A stretch of DNA of 64,000 nt from Streptomyces sp. Q6 (GCF_036967205.1 NZ_CP146022.1:1302001-1366000); one strand, 5' to 3'. Counted from the first letter of the stretch, positions 45,779-54,972 are shown. Notes: generated from the letters alone by a model not told the origin. A program made the numbers and translations.

Positions 45779-48016
45779 TCACCTCCTCTCGCTGTGGGTG
45801 ATGTCCTCGGGGCGCACCGGCACCTTGGGCAGCTCCAGGCCGGTCGCGGCGCGCAGCGCGTTGGCGATGGCCGGCGTGGAGGACAGGGTGGGCGGCTCGC
45901 CGACGCCGTTGAGGCCGTACGGGGAGTCGGGGTGCGGAAGTTCCAGCAGGTCGATGGGGACGTGCGGCATGTCGGCGATGGTGGGGATGAGGTAGTCGGT
46001 GAAGGACGGGTTGCGCACCCGCCCGTTCTCGACGCGCAGCTCCTCCATCACGGCGAGGCCGAGCCCCTGGGCGCTGCCGCCCTCGATCTGGCCCTCGACG
46101 GCGAGGGGGTTCATCGCCTTGCCGACGTCCTGCGCGGTGGCCAGCTCGACGACTTTGACGAGGCCGAGTTCGGTGTCCACGTCGACGACGGCACGGTGCG
46201 CGGCGAACGCGAACGCGATGTGGGCGTCTCCCTGGCCGCGTTCGGCGTCGACGGGGTGGGTGCGGCGGTGCGCGTACTCGTACTCCTCCTCCAGCGGGCC
46301 GTGCACGGCGAGGAGTTCGGTCAGTGACCCCTCCCCCAGTACGGTGATGCGCTCGCGCAGCGCCTTGCAGGCGCCCTGGACCGCTCCCCCGCTCATCCAG
46401 GTGATGCGGGACGCGGAGGACGAGCCCGCGTCGCCGACCTGGGTGTCGGCGGGCAGGACGACGACGCGCTCGACGCCGAGTTCGGTGCGGACGATCTGGG
46501 CCTGCACGGTGACGATGCCCTGGCCGCACTCGGCGGCGGCGGTGTGCACCTCGGCGACGGGCTCGCCGCCGTTCAGGGTGAGCCGGACGCGGGCCACGGA
46601 GCGGTCGTCGACGCCGCCGGAGAAGCCGATGGCCTTGACGCCGATCGCGTAGCCGACGCCGCGCCGGACGCCCTCGCCGTGGCTGGTGTTGTTGAGGCCG
46701 CCGGGGGTGCCGAAGGGGCCGTCCCCGGCGGGAGGCAGCGGCCGGGCGCGGAGTCGTTCGAGGAGTTCGGCGGCGGGGGCGGGCCCGTCGACGGCCTGCC
46801 CCGTCGGCAGGACCGTCCCGGTCGTCATGGCGTTGCGCACCCGCAACTCGACCGGGTCCATGCCGAGTTCACGGGCGAGCTTGTCGAGGTTGGACTCGAC
46901 GCCGTAGCAGGACTGCACAGCGCCGAAGCCGCGCATCGCCCCGCAGGGCGGGTTGTTGGTGAAGACGGAGAAGCCGTCGATCTCGGCGTGCGGCACGTCG
47001 TAGGCGCCGGCCGCGAAGTACGAGCCGTTGGCGATGACGACCTGGGAGGTGGAGGTGTAGGCGCCGCCGTCGAACAGGAGCCGCGCCTTCACGAAGACGA
47101 TCCGTCCCTCGCGGGTGGCGCCGTGCTCGAACCACATGCGGGCGGGATGGCGGTGCACGTGCCCGTAGAAGGACTCCTCGCGGTGGTAGCTCATCTTGAC
47201 GGGGCGGCCGGTGTGCAGGGCGAGCATCGCCGCGTGGATCTGCACGGAGACGTCCTCGCGGCCGCCGAACGCGCCGCCCACGCCGGAGAGCGTGAGCCGC
47301 ACCTTGTCCGGGGGCAGGCCGAGCGCCGCGCACATCTGGTGCTGGTCGTCGTGGAGCCACTGCGTGGAGACGTAGACGTCGACGCCGCCGTCCTCGGCGG
47401 GGATCGCGAGTCCGGACTCGGGCCCGAGGAACGCCTGGTCCTGCATGCCGACCTCGTACGTGCCGCTGACGACGACGTCGGCCTCGCGGCGGGCGGCGTC
47501 CAGGTCGCCGTGGCGGATGCGGACATGGCGGACCACGTTGCCCGGCCTGCCGTCGACGCGGGTCTCGTGGACCAGGGGGCCCACTCCCCGCACGGCGTCC
47601 TCGGGGTCGGTGAGCGCCGGCAGCTCCTCGTACGTGACGTCGATCAGGGCGAGGGCGCGGCGGGCCGTCTCGGGGTGGTCGGCGGCGACGAGGGCCACCG
47701 GTTCGCCCTGGTAACGGACGCGGTCGGCGGCGAGGACGGGCTGGTCGGCGACCTTCATGCCGTACGTCGCCTGTCCCGGCACGTCCTCGTGGGTGAGCAC
47801 CGCCACGACCCCGGGCAGCCGCAGCGCCGCCGTCGTGTCGATCCCGACGATGCGGGCGCTGGGGTGCGGCGAGCGCAGGGTCGCGCCCCACACCATGCCC
47901 TCGGCCCGCAGGTCGGAGGAGTACGCGAAGTCCCCCCTGACCTTCAGGCGGCCGTCGGGGCGCGGGGTGCTGGCGCCGACGCCGTCACGCGTGGCGGCTC
48001 CGGTGGCGGTGCTCAC
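45779..48016 (-). CDS. Xanthine dehydrogenase family molybdenum-binding subunit
   Basis: A 745-residue large subunit of a molybdenum hydroxylase, which adds water-derived OH to electron-poor heteroaromatic rings. It starts with RLKVRGDFAYSSDL and has GVGGAFGGREDVSVQIHAA, CGAMRGFGAVQSCYGVE and the catalytic GLNGVGE with E707. The usual partners, an FAD subunit and a 2Fe-2S subunit, are not in the window, so it must borrow them or act with an unlinked pair. GTG 48016 is the family start. It lies 79 bases behind the GntR gene on the same strand. Confidence 0.9.
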   Translation of the reverse strand: MSTATGAATRDGVGASTPRPDGRLKVRGDFAYSSDLRAEGMVWGATLRSPHPSARIVGIDTTAALRLPGVVAVLTHEDVPGQATYGMKVADQPVLAADRVRYQGEPVALVAADHPETARRALALIDVTYEELPALTDPEDAVRGVGPLVHETRVDGRPGNVVRHVRIRHGDLDAARREADVVVSGTYEVGMQDQAFLGPESGLAIPAEDGGVDVYVSTQWLHDDQHQMCAALGLPPDKVRLTLSGVGGAFGGREDVSVQIHAAMLALHTGRPVKMSYHREESFYGHVHRHPARMWFEHGATREGRIVFVKARLLFDGGAYTSTSQVVIANGSYFAAGAYDVPHAEIDGFSVFTNNPPCGAMRGFGAVQSCYGVESNLDKLARELGMDPVELRVRNAMTTGTVLPTGQAVDGPAPAAELLERLRARPLPPAGDGPFGTPGGLNNTSHGEGVRRGVGYAIGVKAIGFSGGVDDRSVARVRLTLNGGEPVAEVHTAAAECGQGIVTVQAQIVRTELGVERVVVLPADTQVGDAGSSSASRITWMSGGAVQGACKALRERITVLGEGSLTELLAVHGPLEEEYEYAHRRTHPVDAERGQGDAHIAFAFAAHRAVVDVDTELGLVKVVELATAQDVGKAMNPLAVEGQIEGGSAQGLGLAVMEELRVENGRVRNPSFTDYLIPTIADMPHVPIDLLELPHPDSPYGLNGVGEPPTLSSTPAIANALRAATGLELPKVPVRPEDITHSERR

Positions 48017-48095
48017 GGTCGTTCACGTCCCTTCTGCGACAAACCTGGTGCCGAACGGGAGTGGAGCGGGTGCGTGGTGCGGTCGCGCTGTGCGG

Positions 48096-48809
48096 TCAGT
48101 CGACGGGTCGGACGTGCCCCGGGCCGGACGAGGGGCCGGGGGCGACCGCCTGGGAGAGGCGGATGCGCAGCTTGCGGATGTGGTCGCGGGCCGCGAGGTC
48201 GGCGGCGTCCGGGTCGCCGGACGTCATCGCCTCGAAGATCCGCCGGTGCTCGGCGACGGCGAGCCGCGGTGCCTCCTGGCCGCGCCACAGCTGGTGCAGC
48301 GCGAGGTGGGCCTTGCCCTGGATGGTGTCGAGGGCGGCCGTCAGGTGGGCGTTGCCCGCCACTTCACGGATGGTGCGGTGGTAGGCCATGTCCATCTCGA
48401 TGTGGGTGCGCTCGTCCACGCCGGTGCCGACCTCGCGCTCGTGGCGCTCCAGGAGGTCGTGCAGTTCGGCGACCCGGGAGGCGTCGAGGCGCTCGGTGGC
48501 CAGGCGCGCGGCCAGTCCCTCCATCACCTCGCGGACGACGTACAGCTGGCGTACGTCCTCCACGTCGACGGTGGCGACCACGGCGCCCTTGTGCGGGACG
48601 TGCGTGGCGAGGCCGTCGTGGATGAGGCGCTGCACCGCCTCCCGTACGGGGCTGCGGCTGATGTTCATCTGGGCCGCGAGGGCGGGCACGGACAAGGCGT
48701 CGCCGGGCCGCAGCCGGTTGGCGAGGACGGCGCTCTTAAGTTCCTCGTACGCCCGGTCCGCCAGGAGGCTGCCGGCCGCGACCGGGTTGACCGCTCGCTC
48801 TGCGTTCAT
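48096..48809 (-). CDS. GntR/FadR-subfamily regulator of the catabolic cluster
   Basis: A 237-residue regulator. Residues 15-85 are the GntR winged helix (ADRAYEELKSAVLANRLRPG, MNISRSPVREAVQRLIHDGL). Residues 95-220 are an all-helical FCD effector domain with conserved D and H metal ligands (DMAYHRTI, GNAHL, EHRRIFEAM). ATG 48809 is chosen over TTG 48815 because GAGGGGGAG is then correctly spaced. It lies inside the cluster, and two matching palindromes lie about 45 bases ahead of its own start and 37 bases ahead of the first gene of the cluster. Confidence 0.9.
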   Translation of the reverse strand: MNAERAVNPVAAGSLLADRAYEELKSAVLANRLRPGDALSVPALAAQMNISRSPVREAVQRLIHDGLATHVPHKGAVVATVDVEDVRQLYVVREVMEGLAARLATERLDASRVAELHDLLERHEREVGTGVDERTHIEMDMAYHRTIREVAGNAHLTAALDTIQGKAHLALHQLWRGQEAPRLAVAEHRRIFEAMTSGDPDAADLAARDHIRKLRIRLSQAVAPGPSSGPGHVRPVD

Positions 48810-48822
48810 CGTCAACTCCCCC

Positions 48823-50274
48823 TCACTGCTTGCCCGTTGGACTTACATGTTGCATGTAATGTTCGGGCGGGTCAATGGACGTGACGGACTTCGCGCGATC
48901 CTCCCGGCGCCGCAGCCGCGGGATCCGCAGGTGGTGGAAGAACAGGTTGAGCAGCACCGCCGTGATCGTGCCGAGGATGATCCCGCTCTCGAACAGGGCG
49001 TGCAGCTGGCGGCCCGGCATCTGCTCGGCGAACTGCGGGAAGGCGGTGGGCAGGAAGCCGACGCCCATGCTCGCGGCGACGAGGATGGTGTTGCGCTGGT
49101 CGGTGAGGTCGGCCTGGACGAGGATCTGGACGCCGACGACCGCGATGGTGGAGAAGAGGACGATGGTCGCGCCGCCGAGCACGGAGGACGGCATCGCCGC
49201 CACGACCGCCCCGACCTTCGGCATCAGCCCGAGCACCATCATGATCACGCCGGACGCGGCGACGATCCACCGGGATTTGACGCGGGTCAGCCGGATCAGC
49301 CCGATGTTCTGCGAGTACACCGTGCTGGGGAAGGAGTTGAAGACGCCGGCGAGCGCCGTGGCGAGCCCGTCGGCACGCAGCGCGCGCGTCACGTGCCGCC
49401 CTTGCACCTCGCGCCCCACGATCTCGCCGACCGCGAAGAACTGCCCGATGGACTCGACCGCGATGATCACCATCACGAGGACGATGGACAGCACGGCGAT
49501 GACGTCGAACCGCGGGGCGCCGTAGTGCAGCGGCGCGGCCGTCCCCAGCCAGGACGCGGACCCGATCCGCGAGAAGTCGGTGAACCCGGCGACGGCCGCC
49601 ACGACCGTCCCCACCACCAGCCCGACCAGCACCGCGACGGTGGCGGCGAAGCCCCGGGACAGCTTGTGCAGCAGCAGGATGACGACGAGCGTGACGGCGG
49701 CGAGCCCCAGGTGCGCGGGCGAGCCGAACGAGCCCTGGCTCGGATCCCCGCCGCCCACCTGACGTGCGGCGACCGCGAGCAGGGTGATGCCGACGACGGT
49801 CACGATGGTGCCGGTGACCAGCGGCGGGAAGAAGCGCACCAGCTTGCTGAAGACGGGCGCGACCACGAACAGCGCGAGCCCGGCCGCGATGACCGCGCCG
49901 AACACCGTCGGCAGCCCGGCTTCGGCGCCGCCGGCCGCGAGCCCCACCGACACCAGCGAGGGCACGGCCGTGGTCGACGTGCCCTGCACCACGGGCAGCC
50001 GGATGCCGATACCGGGCAGCCCGACCGACTGGAGCAGCGTGGCGAGGCCGCAGGTCAGCAGCGAGGCGTTGACGAGCAGGGCGATGTCGTCGCCCTTCAT
50101 TCCGATGCCCTCGGCGACGAGCAGCGGCATGACGACCGCGCCCGCGTAGAAGGCGAGCACGTGCTGGAATCCGTAGACGACGAGCCGCCACAGCGAGGGC
50201 ACGGCCTCGACGGGGTCCTGCGGTGCGGCCGCGCCGGCCGGCTCGGTCCCGTCCTTCACTTCCTTGTCGGACAT
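48823..50274 (-). CDS. NCS2 family permease of the catabolic cluster
   Basis: A 483-residue nucleobase:cation symporter-2 type permease (xanthine/uric acid branch) with about 14 membrane segments. PSLWRLVVYGFQHVLAFYAG is the family start; QSVGLPGIGIRLPVVQGTS and GEIVGREVQGRHVTRALRAD are the Glu-containing site, followed by NSFPSTVYSQNIGLI. GGAGGGAGA precedes ATG 50274. Its presence suggests import of a heterocycle. The last 40 bases of the gene contain one of the two GntR-type palindromes. Confidence 0.92.
   Translation of the reverse strand: MSDKEVKDGTEPAGAAAPQDPVEAVPSLWRLVVYGFQHVLAFYAGAVVMPLLVAEGIGMKGDDIALLVNASLLTCGLATLLQSVGLPGIGIRLPVVQGTSTTAVPSLVSVGLAAGGAEAGLPTVFGAVIAAGLALFVVAPVFSKLVRFFPPLVTGTIVTVVGITLLAVAARQVGGGDPSQGSFGSPAHLGLAAVTLVVILLLHKLSRGFAATVAVLVGLVVGTVVAAVAGFTDFSRIGSASWLGTAAPLHYGAPRFDVIAVLSIVLVMVIIAVESIGQFFAVGEIVGREVQGRHVTRALRADGLATALAGVFNSFPSTVYSQNIGLIRLTRVKSRWIVAASGVIMMVLGLMPKVGAVVAAMPSSVLGGATIVLFSTIAVVGVQILVQADLTDQRNTILVAASMGVGFLPTAFPQFAEQMPGRQLHALFESGIILGTITAVLLNLFFHHLRIPRLRRREDRAKSVTSIDPPEHYMQHVSPTGKQ
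48847..48862. promoter_or_regulatory. GntR operator inside the permease gene
   Basis: ATGTTGCATGTAATGT, centred on TTGCATGTAA (48850-48859), is an imperfect palindrome within the last codons of the permease gene and about 45 bases before the gntR start. It shares the TTGCATG-AA core with the palindrome at 51792-51809. Binding by the GntR protein is inferred. Confidence 0.6.
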
Positions 50275-50359
50275 GTGCGTTCTCCCTCCACCCGCCGCGC
50301 GGGTGTTGTCTCGTGCACACTTGCCGGGGCCGCGGACGGACGGCCGGGGGCGACGGGTC

Positions 50360-51763
50360 TCAGCGCCGCCAGGGGATGGTGAGCGGGCCGAATCCGGCCC
50401 GGTGGACGAGGCGTTCGGCCCGTTCCTGGGCTTCGGCCAGGACCGCCTCCTCGTCGACGAGGGTGCAGCGTCCCTCCTCCACGACGACGCGGCCGCCGAC
50501 CACGGTCATCTCGACGTCACCGCCCCGCGCGGAGTAGACGAGCGCGGCCACCGCCCGGTGCAGCGGCCGCAGGTGGGGCCGGTCGAGCGCGACGACGGCG
50601 AGGTCGGCGGGGGCGCCGGGCGCGAGCACTCCGGCGCCGGAGCCGACGTACCGGCCGCCCTCGCGGGTGGCGAGTTCCAGGGCCTCCTCGCAGCGCGCCA
50701 CCGCCGGGTCGAGGGTGTCGAGGCGCTGGGCGAACAGGGTCTGTTTCATCACCTCGAACATGTCCTGGCGGTGCCCGGCGCTCGGCCCGTCGGTGCCGAG
50801 CGCCACCGCGGCCCCGGCGTCGCGGAGCCGGCGCAGCGACATCACGCCGGACGCCAGGTAGGCGTTGGAGGACGGATTGTGGGAGACACCGGCGCCGCGC
50901 TCCCCGACCGCCTTGACCTCGTCGTCGTCGAGCCAGACGGCGTGGGCGAGGGTGGCCCGCTCGTCCAGCAGCCCCTCCGCCGCCAGCCAGTTGACGGGCC
51001 TGATCCCGTACGCGTCGAGATAGCTCGCCGGGTCCTTGGCGCCCTCGCTGCAGTGGGTGTGCCACTTGGTGCCGTGCGTACGGGCCAACTCGGCGGCGCC
51101 GCGCACCAGTTCCTGGTCGACGTAGCTGAGGTTGAGCGGCGCGGGCCAGATCTCGACGGGCGAGCCGGGCGGTCGGGCCCGCATGCAGTCGCGGGTCAGG
51201 TCGAGCTCGTCGGCGACCGAGTAGCGGAACAGGGCGTCGGGCAGGCCGCGCGCGGCGGCGACCGCGGTCCTGTGGCCGATCATGCCGCGCGCGACGACCC
51301 CGCGGAGCCCGGTCGCCTCGATGGCGTCGGCCACCGAGAGCACGGTCTCCGCGTCGGTCGGCGCGTAGTGGTTGTCGACGACGGTCGTGATGCCGGCCCG
51401 CAGCGCCTCGACCGCGCCGAGCGTGGCCGCGACGCGCGCGTCCTCGGCGTCGACGGCGATGGAGTACGGCCACATGAACTCGCAGAGCCAGGGCCAGATC
51501 GACTGTCCCTCGCCCAGGCCGCGGGCGAGCGCCTGGAAGAGGTGGCTGTGGCCGTCGACGAAGCCGGGCAGGACGGCGCGGCCCCGGCAGTCCACGGTCC
51601 GGGCAGCCCGCCAGGCGGCCTCGATGTCCGCCGCGGGTCCCACCGCGACGATCCGCCCGCCGGTCACGGCGACGGCACCGGGCTCGTACACGTTCCTGGA
51701 GTCGTCGACGGTGACCACGTGACCGCCGGTCAAGAGGAGATCGCAGATGCGCGGGGAGTCCAT
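50360..51763 (-). CDS. Deaminase-type amidohydrolase (8-oxoguanine deaminase-like)
   Basis: A 467-residue amidohydrolase of the chlorohydrolase/deaminase branch. Metal ligands: VDGHSH, WHTHCSEGA, and LGTDGPSAG; the family's VSHNPSSNAYLASG is also present. Annotated relatives include 8-oxoguanine and guanine deaminases and TrzA/AtzB-like enzymes acting on heterocyclic amines. GGAGG precedes ATG 51763; the ATG at 51793 would lie inside the operator. It is the first gene of the eight-gene cluster and 85 bases ahead of the permease gene. Confidence 0.85.
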   Translation of the reverse strand: MDSPRICDLLLTGGHVVTVDDSRNVYEPGAVAVTGGRIVAVGPAADIEAAWRAARTVDCRGRAVLPGFVDGHSHLFQALARGLGEGQSIWPWLCEFMWPYSIAVDAEDARVAATLGAVEALRAGITTVVDNHYAPTDAETVLSVADAIEATGLRGVVARGMIGHRTAVAAARGLPDALFRYSVADELDLTRDCMRARPPGSPVEIWPAPLNLSYVDQELVRGAAELARTHGTKWHTHCSEGAKDPASYLDAYGIRPVNWLAAEGLLDERATLAHAVWLDDDEVKAVGERGAGVSHNPSSNAYLASGVMSLRRLRDAGAAVALGTDGPSAGHRQDMFEVMKQTLFAQRLDTLDPAVARCEEALELATREGGRYVGSGAGVLAPGAPADLAVVALDRPHLRPLHRAVAALVYSARGGDVEMTVVGGRVVVEEGRCTLVDEEAVLAEAQERAERLVHRAGFGPLTIPWRR

Positions 51764-51791
51764 GGAGCCTCCAAGGGGTCGGCCGGACTTC

Positions 51792-51809
51792 ATATTGCAT
51801 GCAACATAT
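51792..51809. promoter_or_regulatory. GntR operator before the deaminase gene
   Basis: ATATTGCATGCAACATAT, with the perfect core TTGCATGCAA (51795-51804), lies 29-46 bases ahead of the deaminase start. It is the best palindrome in the region and AT-rich. It matches the element before gntR. Confidence 0.65.
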
Positions 51810-51877
51810 TCTGGCCAGTTGAACTGTCAACCCCTCGCGCTGTCACGGCACTTGGCCGCGGGGACCCGCGATCGCCG

Positions 51878-53071
51878 TCAGTCGGCCAGCTCGTAGGCGT
51901 AGTCCGGCGTGAAGGTCCCCGGCCGCCCCTTGCAGCCGTCGGACTCGCCGGGCAGCTTCACCCACAGATAGGCGTCGATCCCGGGCTCACCGGTCCGCAG
52001 GGTCGGCGCCTGCCCCAGCTTGCGGCCGTCGGGGTCGCACCACTCGCCGTCCGCCGGGGCGCCGTTGCCGTTGCGGCTGGTGTCGATGACGGCGCCGAGG
52101 CCGCTCGGGCCGCCCATCGCGGCGAGCACCCGGCGGGCGTACGCGATCTCGTCCGCGGTCCGGTTGAAGTTCGAGACGTTGCTGAAGATCCCGTCGGAGG
52201 ACGCGGCCGACGCGGCGCCGGCCGCCCGCAGCCGCGCCGCCTGGGTGCCGGCCGGGTTCCAGTCGGAGTGGCCCGCGTCGTAGTAGACCCGGGCCCGCGG
52301 GTTCGCGGCCTTCATGACTCGGCCCGCGCGCGCCAACGCCGCGTACCGGTCGTCCCGTTGGCCTCCGCTGAGGCACTCCGTCTGGGACAGCGCGTCGGGC
52401 TCCAGGATCACGATGACCTCCCGGGAGCCGAGGCCGGCGGCGAACTTGTCGATCCAGGCGTCGTAGGCGGGGATGTCGGGCGCCCCGCCGTCCGAGTAGC
52501 CGCCGCAGTCGCGCCCGGGGATCGCGTACGCCACGACCGCCGGGACCTGCCCGGCGCCCGCCGCCCCCGAGGTCACCGCGCGCACCCGGGACGTGATCGT
52601 GTCGGGTGTGAAGTCGGCGAACCAGACGGCGGCGGGCCGGTCCGCGATGCGGGACTCGATCAGCGGGCGCCGCGGGTCGGAGCGGTTGGCCCGCACCCAG
52701 TCCTGGACCTGCGAGTCGCCGTGCCGGTAGAGGCCGGTCGAGGCCGGTGCCGCGGGCGCCTTCGTCGTGGGCCTCGGCCGTGCGGGCGCGGACTTCTTCA
52801 CCGCGGGCTTCGTCGCGCGCTTCGACGGGGACGGGGACGGGGAGGCACTGGGGAACGAGGGAGCCGGCAGCGGGGCCATGCTGGGCGACTCGCTGACCAC
52901 GGGCCGCGCCTCGTCGCCGCCGTCCGGGCCGCTGTCCAGAGCGGAGACCAGACCCGTGACCGCCCCGACGGCCACCACGGCCGAGGCGGCCGCGACCATC
53001 GCGCCGCGTCGCGCCGCCCTCCGCCGTGCGGCCCGGCGCTCGGCGAGCCGCCGCGCACGTAACCCTGACAC
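51878..53071 (-). CDS. GH6 family cellulase, membrane-anchored or secreted
   Basis: A 397-residue glycoside hydrolase family 6 protein (endoglucanase/cellobiohydrolase). The N-terminus is very Arg-rich, then one membrane segment (about 25-45), then a Ser/Pro/Lys linker (60-110). The catalytic domain has VVAYAIPGRDCGGYSDGG, VIVILEPDALSQTECL with the acid Asp, YYDAGHSDWNP, VSNFNRT and EWCDPDGRKLG. No cellulose-binding module is present. GTG 53071 follows GAGGGGGAG. The basic start and anchor suggest it stays with the membrane, or is released after cleavage. Confidence 0.9.
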   Translation of the reverse strand: MSGLRARRLAERRAARRRAARRGAMVAAASAVVAVGAVTGLVSALDSGPDGGDEARPVVSESPSMAPLPAPSFPSASPSPSPSKRATKPAVKKSAPARPRPTTKAPAAPASTGLYRHGDSQVQDWVRANRSDPRRPLIESRIADRPAAVWFADFTPDTITSRVRAVTSGAAGAGQVPAVVAYAIPGRDCGGYSDGGAPDIPAYDAWIDKFAAGLGSREVIVILEPDALSQTECLSGGQRDDRYAALARAGRVMKAANPRARVYYDAGHSDWNPAGTQAARLRAAGAASAASSDGIFSNVSNFNRTADEIAYARRVLAAMGGPSGLGAVIDTSRNGNGAPADGEWCDPDGRKLGQAPTLRTGEPGIDAYLWVKLPGESDGCKGRPGTFTPDYAYELAD

Positions 53072-53169
53072 CGTGTTCTCCCCCTCGTCCTGGCCCGCCG
53101 TTCCCTCGTTCTGGGGAAGCCCCCGGCCAGCCGACACCCGCGTCAGCCTACGACTGGGACCCTTCGTGC

Positions 53170-53886
53170 ATGGCGCAGTTGGAATGGATCACACAACCCC
53201 ACGCACCCGCCGTCCACGAGGTCGACTCGGTGATCGCGAGGATGCGGGCACTCGGCGCGGATCTGCCGCCCAGGGACGGCGTGGCGGTCTTCAACCGCGT
53301 CTACCTCTCGGTCACGGAGGCGCTCGACCGGGCCATCGGCACCGGTCGGGCGGGCGGCTTCGGGGACCGGACGGCGGCGGCCACGCTGGACGTCCGCTTC
53401 GCGGAGCGCTACCTCGCGGCCGTCGACGCGGCGTCCCACGGCGTGCGCGGGCCGGCGTGCTGGCGTCCGCTGTTCCAGTTCCGGCGCCATCCCGGCGTAC
53501 GCCCGTTGCAGTTCGCGCTCGCGGGCATCAATGCGCACATCGGCCACGATCTCGCGCTGGCGGTGGTGGACTCCTGTCGTACGCTCGGCTGCGAACCGAG
53601 CGCCCTGGAGGACGAGTTCGAGCGCGTGGGCGATCTCCTCGTCACGCTGGAGGAGCGCATCCGCGAGGAGCTGATGCCGGGTCCCGACCTCCTCCAGGTC
53701 GCCGATCCGCTGACCCATCTGCTCGGCGCCTGGACCCTGGAGCGTGCCCGCGACGGCGCGTGGGCGGCGGCCCAGGCGCTGTGGGCGCTGCGTGAACTGC
53801 CGTCCCTGGCAGCCGAGTTCAGTCACCGCCTCGACGCCTCCGTGGGCCTGGTGAGCCGCATGCTGCTCACCCCGCTCCCTGACTGA
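53170..53886 (+). CDS. DUF5995 family protein
   Basis: A 238-residue helical protein with FNRVYLSVTEALDRAI, FAERYLAAVDAA, CWRPLFQFR and FALAGINAHIGHDLALAVVD. I recognise the pattern as the DUF5995 family of actinomycetes. The conserved His residues (NAHIGHD) could bind a metal. No signal peptide is seen. ATG 53170 has no good binding site and the start is uncertain. It is divergent from the GH6 gene. Function unknown. Confidence 0.8.
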   Translation: MAQLEWITQPHAPAVHEVDSVIARMRALGADLPPRDGVAVFNRVYLSVTEALDRAIGTGRAGGFGDRTAAATLDVRFAERYLAAVDAASHGVRGPACWRPLFQFRRHPGVRPLQFALAGINAHIGHDLALAVVDSCRTLGCEPSALEDEFERVGDLLVTLEERIREELMPGPDLLQVADPLTHLLGAWTLERARDGAWAAAQALWALRELPSLAAEFSHRLDASVGLVSRMLLTPLPD

Positions 53887-54025
53887 AATCGACCCCGTGG
53901 CACCCGGAACTCCCGTGTGATCTCTGTACGTTGAAGCCTGCGGCGCCTGATGCGCGTGTGCGCGGCCAGCGGCCAGCGCGGACGACGCCGACGCGATGAC
54001 GACACCGATCACGAAGGAGCACCGC

Positions 54026-54955
54026 ATGGCGACCCGACTCGGTCTGAGCCTCCCGCAGATGAAGCAGTACGACATCGGCCGCGACATCCCCGACGTGGCA
54101 CGCGCCGCGGAGGCCACCGGGTACGAGAGCCTGTGGGTGTTCGAGCGGATCCTGTTCCCGGACCCCGCCACCCAGGGCCTGTACGGGATTCCGGGACTGC
54201 CCTGGCCGGAGCAGTACCGATCGGTGGCCGACCCGCTGGTCTCGCTCACCCTCGCCGCGTCGGCCACGTCCCGGGCCCGGCTCGGCACCAGCGTCCTGGT
54301 GGCGCCGCTGCACGTCCCGTTCCAGCTCGCCCGCTCCCTGGCCTCGCTGGACGCGGCGAGCGGCGGCCGCGTCGTCGCGGGGATCGGCACCGGCTGGTCG
54401 CACGACGAGTACGCGGCGGCCGCGGTGGCCCCCTTCGAGCAGCGCGGCAAGGTCCTGGACGAGCTGATCGACGTGTGCCGGGCGGTGTGGGGTCCCGACC
54501 CGGTCGCGTACGAGGGCGCGCTGACGACCATCGCGCCGTCCGAGGTCGGCCCCAAGCCGGCCGGTCCGCTGCCGATCCTGCTCCCGGCGAACAGCCCGAA
54601 GGCCGCGCGCCGTCTGGTCGACCGCGCGGACGGCTGGATGCCCGCGGCGATGGGCGCCGAGCAGCTCAAGCAGCAGTGGGCGGATCTCCAGGCCCTGGCG
54701 GAGGAGCGCGGTCGCACGGCACCGTTGCAGAGCGTGCTGCGCGTGAACACGACGTACACGCGCGACCCGTACACGGGCGACGACCGCAGGCCGTTCCAGG
54801 GCAGCGTCGACCAGATCGTCGAGGACCTGGTCGCGCACGACGAGGTGGGCCTGGAGGAGATCCTCATCGACCTCCAGGGCCTGGTCCGCGACGCGCAGGA
54901 GCTGAAGGCCGTGGCGGCGGAGGTCTACGAGAAGGCCCGCGCCGCCGGTATCTGA
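54026..54955 (+). CDS. LLM class F420-dependent oxidoreductase
   Basis: A 309-residue luciferase-like barrel protein. LGLSLPQMKQYDIGRDIPDV at the start, YESLWVFERIL, GTSVLVAPLHVPFQLARSLA, GRVVAGIGTGWSHDEYAA and LPILLPANSP are typical of mycobacterial and Streptomyces F420-dependent enzymes. AAGGAG lies six bases before ATG 54026. The family oxidises alcohols or reduces activated double bonds with coenzyme F420; the substrate here is unknown. It is convergent with davB, 17 bases apart. Confidence 0.9.
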   Translation: MATRLGLSLPQMKQYDIGRDIPDVARAAEATGYESLWVFERILFPDPATQGLYGIPGLPWPEQYRSVADPLVSLTLAASATSRARLGTSVLVAPLHVPFQLARSLASLDAASGGRVVAGIGTGWSHDEYAAAAVAPFEQRGKVLDELIDVCRAVWGPDPVAYEGALTTIAPSEVGPKPAGPLPILLPANSPKAARRLVDRADGWMPAAMGAEQLKQQWADLQALAEERGRTAPLQSVLRVNTTYTRDPYTGDDRRPFQGSVDQIVEDLVAHDEVGLEEILIDLQGLVRDAQELKAVAAEVYEKARAAGI

Positions 54956-54972
54956 CCCCGCTCCGACCTGCC

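Noticed and set aside
48388-50382. Very long open frame (about 660 codons) on the plus strand over the GntR and permease genes
   Set aside because: It is a composition shadow: the opposite strand encodes two clear family proteins, and the translation is rich in Asp/Arg/Gly/His with no domain.
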